From assembly GCA_937967325.1 (NCBI GenBank), contig CALBSQ010000361.1:1-64000 (forward strand): 64,000 nucleotides of DNA. The letters run 5' to 3'. Positions within the stretch are counted from its first letter, which is position 1. Every line of letters begins with the position of its first letter. Positions 53,321 through 60,578 of the stretch are shown here, piece after piece. Both the position numbers and the translations under genes were made by a program. The notes under the pieces were generated by a model, which ran no database searches, was not told the DNA's origin, and saw only the letters and a program-made list of their open reading frames with translations. The DNA is from an uncultured Chloroflexota bacterium. Lineage in GTDB: Bacteria > Chloroflexota > UBA4733.

Positions 53321-54859
53321 CTACCCCTCGCCGCGGCGGAGGCGGTCCATGAGGCGGCGCTGCTCCTCCAGCGCCCGCTGGCCTTCGCGTGTGGACTTGT
53401 TCGGGGCTTTGGGCGACTCCCGCTGTGGGCTGAAACGCCGGACAAGATCCTCCAGCGTCGCCGGCTGCCGTGGCTCGGACGCAGCCTCCTCCTCCTCATC
53501 GGGGCCAAAGCTATCCACTAGCGCGGGCGGCTCGGCCGGTCGCGCGAGGCGATCGGGGCCGCGCGCCGGGCGGAATTCGCGCTCGTCGCGTCGCCGGCCG
53601 GCCGGCCGCCGCGCCCCTGCAGCGTCTTGGTCTTCTTCGGAACCGAAACGGCGACCGCGCGGGGCAGCGCGCGACGGCTCGGGCCGACCGCGGGCACCCT
53701 GGTCCCAGCGCTCGCGCTCGGCCCGACCGGTGGGCGCCGCGGCTGCCGGCGCCGGCGGACGGGGCGCGGCCACTGGCGCCGGACGCCTGGGCGCAGCTTG
53801 CGGCGCCAGATCCGGCGCCTCACCGATCGGGGCGTCGGGATGAGTACGGAACCATTCCGCCGGCGGATAAGCAACTGGGCGCCCGGGGTTGAGCGCCAGC
53901 GCCTGTCGCAGCGCGGACAGATCACCGGCTGCCCCGTTCCGCAGCGGATAGAGCAGCGCGTCGACCCACTCCTGGAGATCGTCTCCGCTGAACGCCGACC
54001 CGGCGCGTTGCAGCGCCGCCTCTCGTGCGGTCTGGTTCCGCGCGCTGGTGAGCTCGATGGTGACGCTGCCCATACCAACCGGTTTGCCCAGCCCCAGCTT
54101 ATGGCCCAGCCCCGGCTCTAGGACCAGAGAGAATAGCAACAGTCGCAGCTCGTCGTCACCCAAGTTGCGATAGTCGGCCGTGAACTGAAGCGTTGTACCG
54201 ACCGGCAACGGCTGCACGGTCCGCGTGAACCGCGAGCGCTCAATCGTGGCCACCGGTCCGTTGGGATGATGGTAGTAGAACTTTCTCCCGGCGATCGCTC
54301 CATCGGCAGCCAGGTAGAAGGCACGGTGGTGCGGCTTCGGGCTCTGCAAGGGCGGCAGGGTGATGCGCTCGGCCGGGCGGACATCATCAGCGGCCGGAAG
54401 GGCATCGCTGATGCGGAGCGGCGCGGCGTAGCCCGAGCGACCAGCCGCGATAGTGCCAAACACGCGGCAGGCCGGACAAAGCAGGTCCACGTTGTCGCAG
54501 CGGCGGTATGCCGGCGGGAGCTGAGGGCGGTAGTCCACCATCCAACGCTCGTAGTGTCCGTCGAAGAGGGTAAGGCAAGATGGCGAGGCGGCCTCGGCCA
54601 CGGCGCGCAATGCCCCCCGCAGGGCCGTGCCCCAGATGACGGGCCGTCCGTCCGGTAAGGTCGGAAAGTCGGCTGTCTCGTGACCCGGTCCCGCCGGCGG
54701 CTCGGCGGCGCGAGCAAAGCGCCGGTCGTACACGAACAACGGCGTCCGCAGGGTCAGCGAACAGTCGAAGCGACCGCTATGGCCGCTAAAGCGGTCATGG
54801 CCGGCGGCGCGGAGCCGTTGTGGCGTGCCATTGAGCGGTACGAAGCAATACGGATTCAT
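53321..54859 (-). CDS. Type III CRISPR RAMP protein, large Cas7-like (TIGR03986 type) with disordered tail
   Basis: 512 residues. The ATG at 54859 overlaps the Csx19-like stop by four bases and has GAGGACGAAGG upstream. The N-terminus MNPYCFVPLNGTPQRL and the segment RFDCSLTLRTPLFVYDRRF, then RPVIWGTALRGALRAVAEAA fit the TIGR03986 group of Cas7-like proteins. Like the other Cas7 proteins here it has CPACRVFG, and a Gly-rich loop GLGHKLGLGKPVGMGSV. From about residue 355 to the end it is Pro/Arg/Glu/Ala-rich and predicted disordered, about 158 residues. It is the last gene of the operon. It probably caps or extends the backbone; whether it cuts RNA is uncertain. Confidence 0.8.
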   Translation of the reverse strand: MNPYCFVPLNGTPQRLRAAGHDRFSGHSGRFDCSLTLRTPLFVYDRRFARAAEPPAGPGHETADFPTLPDGRPVIWGTALRGALRAVAEAASPSCLTLFDGHYERWMVDYRPQLPPAYRRCDNVDLLCPACRVFGTIAAGRSGYAAPLRISDALPAADDVRPAERITLPPLQSPKPHHRAFYLAADGAIAGRKFYYHHPNGPVATIERSRFTRTVQPLPVGTTLQFTADYRNLGDDELRLLLFSLVLEPGLGHKLGLGKPVGMGSVTIELTSARNQTAREAALQRAGSAFSGDDLQEWVDALLYPLRNGAAGDLSALRQALALNPGRPVAYPPAEWFRTHPDAPIGEAPDLAPQAAPRRPAPVAAPRPPAPAAAAPTGRAERERWDQGARGRPEPSRAAPRGRRFGSEEDQDAAGARRPAGRRRDEREFRPARGPDRLARPAEPPALVDSFGPDEEEEAASEPRQPATLEDLVRRFSPQRESPKAPNKSTREGQRALEEQRRLMDRLRRGEG

Positions 54860-55353
54860 CCTTCGTCCTCTACGGGCACGAGTGCGCGATAGCGCACGAA
54901 CTGCAATTCGCCCGTATCGCGGTCGCGATACTCTTGGGCCCGGACCGCCACGCGTCGCGGCGCGCCCTCGATCGGATACTGCCATCGCTGGCGGAAGCCG
55001 CGCTCGCCCCAATCGGCGACCCCAGGCGGACGCTCGCCCCAGAGGATGTAGACCGCCTCGTCCGAGTCGAGATCGCCCAAGTCGAGGCTCTCGCCCTCCG
55101 GTAGGGCAAGCCGGTCAATATCGGTCAGCACCGTGACCTCAAAGCCGGCGTCCTGGCGGCGAAACTGCACGTCGCAGCGCGAGCCGAAGGCGCGACCGCG
55201 CACCGCCTGACCCACCACGCTGGCGGGCGAAAAGGTCGTCCACTGCAGCTCCGTCGCCGTCTCCACGAGACAGTAGCTGAGATGCTCAGCCAGGCTGTCC
55301 AGCAGCAGCGCCAGCGCCGCCTCAGCGAGCCGGCTGGCGTGCGCGCGCGGCAT
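54856..55353 (-). CDS. csx19: Csx19-like type III-D CRISPR-associated protein
   Basis: 165 residues from the ATG at 55353, with GAGG six bases upstream; a GTG at 55371 is possible. Segments that resemble Csx19 are LSYCLVETATELQWTTF, the RGRAFG turn, AVYILWGERPPG and the C-terminal EYRDRDTGELQFVRYRALVP. Csx19 is a marker of subtype III-D. In the III-Dv complex of Synechocystis it is a structural subunit beside Csx10. The match is by pattern only, so I keep moderate confidence. It overlaps both neighbours. Confidence 0.6.
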   Translation of the reverse strand: MPRAHASRLAEAALALLLDSLAEHLSYCLVETATELQWTTFSPASVVGQAVRGRAFGSRCDVQFRRQDAGFEVTVLTDIDRLALPEGESLDLGDLDSDEAVYILWGERPPGVADWGERGFRQRWQYPIEGAPRRVAVRAQEYRDRDTGELQFVRYRALVPVEDEG

Positions 55354-56320
55354 CCACTTCCTCGCCTTCACCCTCTCGCCCGAACCACGGTGAGGGTCGA
55401 TAGTGTTGTTCCAGGTACGTTATCAACGCTTCGGTCAGCGCATCCCATGGGACCTGTTCCGGCTGGTAGCGATAGATGCGCCGTATGCCAGCCTGTTCCG
55501 CCGTCAGCTCCGACGAAGCCTCCAGGCGATCGTCCGACCGATAGCCGTAGCGCCCACCATCCTCCGCCAGCGTCCCGACCCCCGCCAGTGCGCCGTCGGG
55601 CTGGCCGGCCTGGCTTCCGCGCAGGTAGGCGACTTCGACGCCGTCGAGCGCGCCCGTGACCTGACCGAGCCCGCGAGACTTCCCCGTGCCCAGCGGCAAA
55701 CGACCGTTCAACAAATCCTGCACCGCCAGGCCGACCAGGCCAAGCTGCCATAGCTCGAAGTTGGTCAGGCGAAGGTCGAAGCGAAACGACACGTCGGTGA
55801 CCGCCTCGATCTCATACCGCGAGCGCAGGCTGGCGCTGCCGCTGAAACGATCGATGCCAACCCCATCGCGCCGGATCAACGCCGGCACGATCCCCGGAAG
55901 GAGGTAGGCGTCAGTAACGGATACCCGCCCGGCGACCGCGGTCGAGCCGAACAGCTTGCAGGCGGCGCAGGAGTCGCGATAGGCAACATGCGGCTGCACC
56001 GAATACCGCCGGTCCGTGCGTTGCTGCTCGCGTTCCCGCTCCTCCAGTCGCCGGCCACAGAACCGCATCGGACCGCGGTCGTCCACCGGATTGCAGGCGC
56101 TATTCGGGCGCAGCGTGCGGGCAATGCGCTCCGCCTGGCTGCGCAAGGCCCCCTTGAGCGAGCTGCCCGGCAGGTATGGCTGGTCGAGGCCGCCGCGGAC
56201 GGTCAGCACGGTGCCCACGTCCGGCCCGGCGATCGTCTCCACCGCCGACCGGACCAGCACCGGAGAACTGGTGGTCAGCGTACCGCTGATCCGGCATTCG
56301 TTGAGGAGCTGTTTATGCAC
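55322..56320 (-). CDS. Type III CRISPR Cas7/Csm3-like RAMP protein
   Basis: 332 residues from a GTG at 56320 with GAGGG seven bases upstream, inside the previous gene's end region. It has the N-terminal thumb segment and RAMP loop QPYLPGSSLKGALRSQAE, a Cys pair CAACKLFG (118-125), RDGVGIDRFSGSASLRSRY, and the C-terminal G-loop LPLGTGKSRGLGQVT. D34 (AGPDVG) sits about 15 residues before LPGSS, near the position of the catalytic Asp of Csm3, so RNA cleavage is possible. About 100 residues beyond the G-loop are extra compared with Csm3. Confidence 0.87.
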   Translation of the reverse strand: MHKQLLNECRISGTLTTSSPVLVRSAVETIAGPDVGTVLTVRGGLDQPYLPGSSLKGALRSQAERIARTLRPNSACNPVDDRGPMRFCGRRLEEREREQQRTDRRYSVQPHVAYRDSCAACKLFGSTAVAGRVSVTDAYLLPGIVPALIRRDGVGIDRFSGSASLRSRYEIEAVTDVSFRFDLRLTNFELWQLGLVGLAVQDLLNGRLPLGTGKSRGLGQVTGALDGVEVAYLRGSQAGQPDGALAGVGTLAEDGGRYGYRSDDRLEASSELTAEQAGIRRIYRYQPEQVPWDALTEALITYLEQHYRPSPWFGREGEGEEVDAARARQPAR

Positions 56321-56334
56321 CTGATGACCCTCTT

Positions 56335-57177
56335 CTACCCCGCGAACAGCCAGCTCGTGGCCTGCTCCAGCCATTCGGTCGGAGTGTGTATCTCCATGGT
56401 CCCATCTCGGAGGTAGGCGAGCAACGCCGGAGCGGCGCCGTCCAACCGAATGGAGCGCACCTGCTGCAACTCTAACCTACATGCCCCGAGGCCGCGCGAG
56501 GCTCCACTACCCAGTCGAAGGGCGCCGCGCTGCAGCTCTCCGAGCGCTACCCCCAGGAGCGCCAGGTCCGTATCGTCCACGTTTTCCGCCTCCAGGCGGA
56601 AGGTGAAGCTGGTCAGTGCTGGGATCGCCTCATAGCTGTAGCGCGTCTGCTCGCGGGCCGTTCCGGCGTCTCGGTCGATGCCGACCCCGTCGCGGATCTC
56701 GACCGGCGTATCGGCATCGGCGGGAAGCGCATCGGCCACGTAGACGCGTCCCGCCAGCCAGGGCGACCCGAACAGCCGGCAACTCGCGCAGAGGCGTTCC
56801 TCCAGCAAAGGGAGCAACTGCTCCTGACGCTCCCCCGGCGTCCCCGCGAACTCGCGTAGGGCACGATCGACCGCCTCGTAGGCCGGCGAGCCCGCCGGCG
56901 TCGGGCAGCGTTCCTCGCGCGGCGACAGGCCGCAGCAGGTCAAACCCCGTTGGCTGCCCACCACGGGCACGAGCCGTTCGACCGCGGCGCGCATCGCTCC
57001 CTTGAGCGTGCTGCCCGGCAGGAACGGACGCCCCAGGGCGTCGCGAATGATCGGGCTATCGCTTGCCAGCGTGCGCGACTCGCCACCGCCAACGTGCAGC
57101 GCCGACTGCAACGTCAGCACCCCGTCGAACGCCCAACGGTTGTGCAATCGCGTGAAAGAACGATCCATCGTCACCAT
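56335..57177 (-). CDS. csm3: Type III CRISPR Cas7/Csm3-like RAMP protein
   Basis: 280 residues from the ATG at 57177, with GGAGG five bases upstream. It is the most canonical Cas7 of the operon: LHVGGGESRTLASDSPIIRD carries the Csm3 catalytic Asp (D40 in SDSPIIRD), then RPFLPGSTLKGAMRAAVERL, the Cys pair CASCRLFG (130-137), RDGVGIDRDAGTA and the G-loop LRLGSGASRGLGACRL. It should form backbone repeats along the crRNA and cut bound target RNA at six-base steps, as Csm3 does. Confidence 0.9.
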   Translation of the reverse strand: MVTMDRSFTRLHNRWAFDGVLTLQSALHVGGGESRTLASDSPIIRDALGRPFLPGSTLKGAMRAAVERLVPVVGSQRGLTCCGLSPREERCPTPAGSPAYEAVDRALREFAGTPGERQEQLLPLLEERLCASCRLFGSPWLAGRVYVADALPADADTPVEIRDGVGIDRDAGTAREQTRYSYEAIPALTSFTFRLEAENVDDTDLALLGVALGELQRGALRLGSGASRGLGACRLELQQVRSIRLDGAAPALLAYLRDGTMEIHTPTEWLEQATSWLFAG

Positions 57178-57178
57178 A

Positions 57179-57664
57179 TCATCCTCCGCTCCACGGCGGG
57201 CGAGCTGGGCGCGAAGCCGGGCCACGCCGTGCCGAGGCGCCGCCACCGTTCGCATCCTCTAGGTGCCCCAGCCGCAGCCAGTTCTCCGACGACAGGTGCT
57301 GCGCCAACATCTGGGTCAGTATGCCACTGAGCCGGTCGCGCAGTGCGACGTCGGAGGCGCCGATCATGGCGTCGACACGTGTCGGAAGCTCCGTGAGCGC
57401 CTCATGTACCTGTCCCCAGAACTGCTGCTCCACGCGCTGGCCCTGCCGTTCGGCCTGTACCCGTTTCGTCGCGGCGTACTCGAGGGCCTGACTCGCCGAC
57501 GCGTGCGCTCGCACGGCGCTCAAGAAGCCTTGCACCAGGGCATAGGGCACGGGTCGCGGCAGTCCACCGACGATGCGTGCGCTGACCTCTTCTAATGCCG
57601 GCCCCTGCTCGCGCCGTACAGCCACTGCCAGCCGCCCGTCCAAGTCAGCCATCGCCATGGTCAC
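57179..57664 (-). CDS. Small helical protein of the type III operon, unknown
   Basis: 161 residues from a GTG that overlaps the previous stop (GTGA). It appears all-helical to about residue 133 (PYALVQGFLSAVRAHASASQ, then QQFWGQVHEALTELPTRVDA and LSGILTQMLAQHLSSENWLR), with a Gly/Arg/Pro-rich tail. I do not recognise it. Its place between the Cas11-like gene and Cas7 suggests a structural subunit, possibly a second small subunit lining the target channel. It has no Cas7, HD or nuclease motifs. Confidence 0.72.
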   Translation of the reverse strand: MTMAMADLDGRLAVAVRREQGPALEEVSARIVGGLPRPVPYALVQGFLSAVRAHASASQALEYAATKRVQAERQGQRVEQQFWGQVHEALTELPTRVDAMIGASDVALRDRLSGILTQMLAQHLSSENWLRLGHLEDANGGGASARRGPASRPARPPWSGG

Positions 57665-58650
57665 TGAGCCGGCTCCGATTCCCGAGTCGGAGTAATCGCG
57701 CTGTCCGCGGCGCCCTCGCCGTGCTCAGCGGTCCCGGTCGCGTCAGACCGCGGCGATTCAGTGGCGTCCTCCCGGGAAGGCATAACCTCCGATATTGTCG
57801 CGGCCACCTCCTCAGGCCGCGATTCATCGGATGGCGCCGCCCGCTCCTCGACCGCGGTATCTCCGTCCTCCGGACGGCCCTCGCCAAATGAAAGGGACCG
57901 CAGTCCCCCGGTCGCTTGGCCGGGGGTGCCCCCTGGGCCCGCAATCGCGGCCTCGGCATCTCCGCCACCCCGGGTAGCTCCTGCTTTCACAGTAGTTTCC
58001 GCCGATGACTCAGCGACTGGAGCGCTCTCCGGCTCCGCGTGTTCGGTCGGAGGAGCGGCGACGCCGCCGGCCGGCTCTCCTGCTGCCGGCTCTGCCGACG
58101 TTTCGAGCGGGGTCGACGGGCGCTCCTGACGCTCCCGCCGCTGACGCGGTGGCCGCTCCGCCGGCTCAGGCCGAGCCGGCGCGCGCTCCTGCCTGGGGGC
58201 CGGACGTTCCACGCGTGCCGCCGGGGCCGCGCGCGCCGCCGTTGCATCGACGGCGATGAAATAGAGATAGGCGGCCGCCATCTGCCGGAGGTATAAGCGG
58301 CAGAGATCGAGATGCCGGCCACTGCCGCCGGTCGCAGGCGCGCCGGTCTGATCCGACGTTCGCGCCCGTAGGCGGTTCAGCTCCTCCAACAACGCCGGGC
58401 CAAAGTCCTCGCGGCGCCATTGCCCGTGCTTGCCGATCTGGGTCTTGACGTAATCCGTCAAGTCGCTCGCGCTCACGCTGGTCTCGGCGACGCGCTGGAG
58501 GTTGCGGATTTGGTTGCGGTCAAGGTACGCGCGGCGCGCGCGGCGGCCGAGGTCGGTGGCCTGCGTGCCGGACGCGATCCAGTCGGCCTCACCGGCCAGC
58601 CAGCGTCGATATGCCAAAAGTTGAACCGCGTCACTCATCGCGGCGGTCAT
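57661..58650 (-). CDS. Cas11-like small subunit (Csm2-like) with long disordered tail
   Basis: 329 residues; the ATG overlaps the Csx10 stop (ATGA). Residues 1-138 are helical and resemble type III small subunits: LDRNQIRNLQRVAETSVSAS, YVKTQIGKHGQWRREDFGPA, LLEELNRLRA and LDLCRLYLRQMAAAYLYF. In such complexes these proteins form the inner filament that holds the target RNA. Residues 139-329 are Pro/Ala/Glu/Arg-rich with no hydrophobic core, a disordered tail longer than the domain itself. That tail is unusual for Cas11. Confidence 0.75.
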   Translation of the reverse strand: MTAAMSDAVQLLAYRRWLAGEADWIASGTQATDLGRRARRAYLDRNQIRNLQRVAETSVSASDLTDYVKTQIGKHGQWRREDFGPALLEELNRLRARTSDQTGAPATGGSGRHLDLCRLYLRQMAAAYLYFIAVDATAARAAPAARVERPAPRQERAPARPEPAERPPRQRRERQERPSTPLETSAEPAAGEPAGGVAAPPTEHAEPESAPVAESSAETTVKAGATRGGGDAEAAIAGPGGTPGQATGGLRSLSFGEGRPEDGDTAVEERAAPSDESRPEEVAATISEVMPSREDATESPRSDATGTAEHGEGAADSAITPTRESEPAQ

Positions 58651-59936
58651 AGCGGTTGATCCTGTTCCAATTCACGAAGGCGCCAGTGTATGGGATCGCA
58701 GACACGCACGGCGCCGAATCCCTCTTGCCGCCGTTCGCCTAGTCCCTGCGCTTCCAATTCTTCCAACGCCGCCAGTGGCAGCTCACCATCCGGCGCACTC
58801 GTACGCACCAGCCAGCAACTGCCCGCCTGCAAGGCCAGGGCGTCCGCCTTGGGTAGCCCCAATCCGGCGTTCCATCCTTCGACTGGTCCCGTACGCACAA
58901 GCTGCTGCCGAATTTCCATAGAGCCCGCGGGCAGACCCCACACGGATGCCGCCCCCTGTCCATCCAGCCACACGCGGAAGCGCCCGAACGGATCGCGGAG
59001 AATCGCCGGGGATAGCAAGGTCACGGAAAAGTAGCGGTGCTGGGGCGCCGGCAGCTCCAATTGGCGGCGCCAACTGGCCAGCGCCTCCGTCAGGCCTTCC
59101 TGGCGCACGGTCAACGAATCGGATGCTACCTCCAGCCGCCACTCCTCCACGTTCACGGTGCCCAGTCCCCGCGACCGCCCGGAACCAAGTGATAGTATGG
59201 CGCCCGGCGGAGCCAAGCGCTCGCTCACCAGCGCGGCCGCCTCCTCATCGGCGCAGATCACCGACGACGTGAATCGCTGACCTTCCGCCAGGCAACGCTG
59301 AAAGTACGATCCCGCCCCAACCGCGCGGGGGGCGGCGCTGATGGCGCCGCCATACACGGCGTCGAAGCTCACCGGCGTCGCGTTGGGTCCATCTGGCAAC
59401 CACTGAGCAAAGCCGTCCGCTGAGACGAGCCGTGACGTGCCGGGCCGCTGTCGCTCCGTGTCGCAGCGGGCGCAGTGGACGAGAGACTCCCAACCACGCG
59501 CCACGCTCTGCCGCCGCTCAGCCGAATCGGGGCCAGCGCTTGGCGCGGCGCCTTCGGCCGATGGTTCCACGGGCGCTGGCGGCTCACCAGATAGGGCCGC
59601 TGCCTCTCGCGGCAGCAGCGTATCGGTCACGCCGTGGCCGCCGCCGGCCCGGAAGCCCGGCATGCGCCCGCACGTGACCGCCGTGAGCGGGACAGGGCGG
59701 GACTGCAGGCCGCCGCTTCCGGCAGGATACAGATTGCCAAAATGACAAGCGTCCGCCAACTGCCGAAACGCCTCATCGCCCGCCGCCCCTATCTGCAGAT
59801 AGGAGGCAGCCAGAGCGCCGCGTAGCGACGAACCCGGAACATAGGCGAGTGCATCCTGCCGCTCGCCCCTGGCGCGAGAGGGAGGGCAAGCCACGCCAGC
59901 GAGCGACCGGACGGTCACCTGAAGCCGTACCCTCAC
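58647..59936 (-). CDS. csx10: Csx10-like RAMP protein (Cas5-type subunit of subtype III-D)
   Basis: 429 residues from a GTG overlapping the previous stop. Typical features are the N-terminal LQVTVRSLAGVACP, AYVPGSSLRGALAASYL, HFGNLYPAGSGG with RPVPLTAVTCGR, GVTDTLLPRE, a CARCDTE zinc-like segment, and G-loop LGSGRSRGLGTVNVEEW. Csx10 defines subtype III-D and plays the Cas5/Csm4 role, holding the 5' handle of the crRNA against Cas10. A Pro/Glu/Ser-rich insert (about 110-150) is not conserved in the family as I know it. Confidence 0.85.
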   Translation of the reverse strand: MRVRLQVTVRSLAGVACPPSRARGERQDALAYVPGSSLRGALAASYLQIGAAGDEAFRQLADACHFGNLYPAGSGGLQSRPVPLTAVTCGRMPGFRAGGGHGVTDTLLPREAAALSGEPPAPVEPSAEGAAPSAGPDSAERRQSVARGWESLVHCARCDTERQRPGTSRLVSADGFAQWLPDGPNATPVSFDAVYGGAISAAPRAVGAGSYFQRCLAEGQRFTSSVICADEEAAALVSERLAPPGAILSLGSGRSRGLGTVNVEEWRLEVASDSLTVRQEGLTEALASWRRQLELPAPQHRYFSVTLLSPAILRDPFGRFRVWLDGQGAASVWGLPAGSMEIRQQLVRTGPVEGWNAGLGLPKADALALQAGSCWLVRTSAPDGELPLAALEELEAQGLGERRQEGFGAVRVCDPIHWRLRELEQDQPL

Positions 59937-60577
59937 GAGACCGCCCCAACCGCGGACAGCGTCGATACCATCTCGTCCCCCGAATACTGCGCGTCACCAA
60001 TGCGTATAGCGGTGACGTCCACCTCTACCGCCCCGCAGCCAATGCTTTGCCCGCCACCGAGGTGACGAAGGCTCCGCAAGGCTCCCACCAGCAAGCCAAT
60101 GGTCTGCCGCGGCTCGCTCTCCTGGTTAGACGGGATCCACCCTTCTACGCGCGCCTCGAACACAAGGCCCGGCGTGGTCACTATGTGCTGGATCCTGGCC
60201 TGCCCTTCATTGGTCCGGCGCGCCCGGTCAACCGGCTGCCGGCTGCGCAGTCCGGTCAAGATATTGGCCGGCCGAGACGGCCCGTCGACACGGACGACGT
60301 CACGCACGGCGAGCGCGTCCGACCAACGAAGCGCCGCTTCCAGACCGGGGGCGCCAAACAGCCGGCAGATTCGACATGTCGGGGAGCCGTCGCCCGTGCA
60401 TGGGGCATCGCCAAGCGCCGTGGCCAGCTGGCTGGTCAGACGCCGTACTGCACCCTTGATCGTCCCGCCGCGAATCACCGGCAGCCCGGCCGAATCAACC
60501 GGCGAACCATTCGGCCCGATGGCGAGGGGGCTGGAAGCAAGCAGTCGAAAGGCCACCAGGACGCGTTCGTTGGCCAT
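59933..60577 (-). CDS. Small type III CRISPR Cas7-like RAMP protein
   Basis: 214 residues. It has the RAMP loop LPVIRGGTIKGAVRRLTSQL, the Cys pair CRICRLFG (68-75), and a G-loop LGGGQSIGCGAVEVDV. The segment where Csm3 carries its catalytic Asp reads GPNGSPVDSAG, so that Asp appears to be lost or shifted. It is the smallest Cas7 here and follows Cas10 directly, and may be the backbone subunit next to Cas10/Csx10 that does not cut. Its stop overlaps the Csx10 start by four bases. Confidence 0.83.
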   Translation of the reverse strand: MANERVLVAFRLLASSPLAIGPNGSPVDSAGLPVIRGGTIKGAVRRLTSQLATALGDAPCTGDGSPTCRICRLFGAPGLEAALRWSDALAVRDVVRVDGPSRPANILTGLRSRQPVDRARRTNEGQARIQHIVTTPGLVFEARVEGWIPSNQESEPRQTIGLLVGALRSLRHLGGGQSIGCGAVEVDVTAIRIGDAQYSGDEMVSTLSAVGAVS

Positions 60578-60578
60578 C

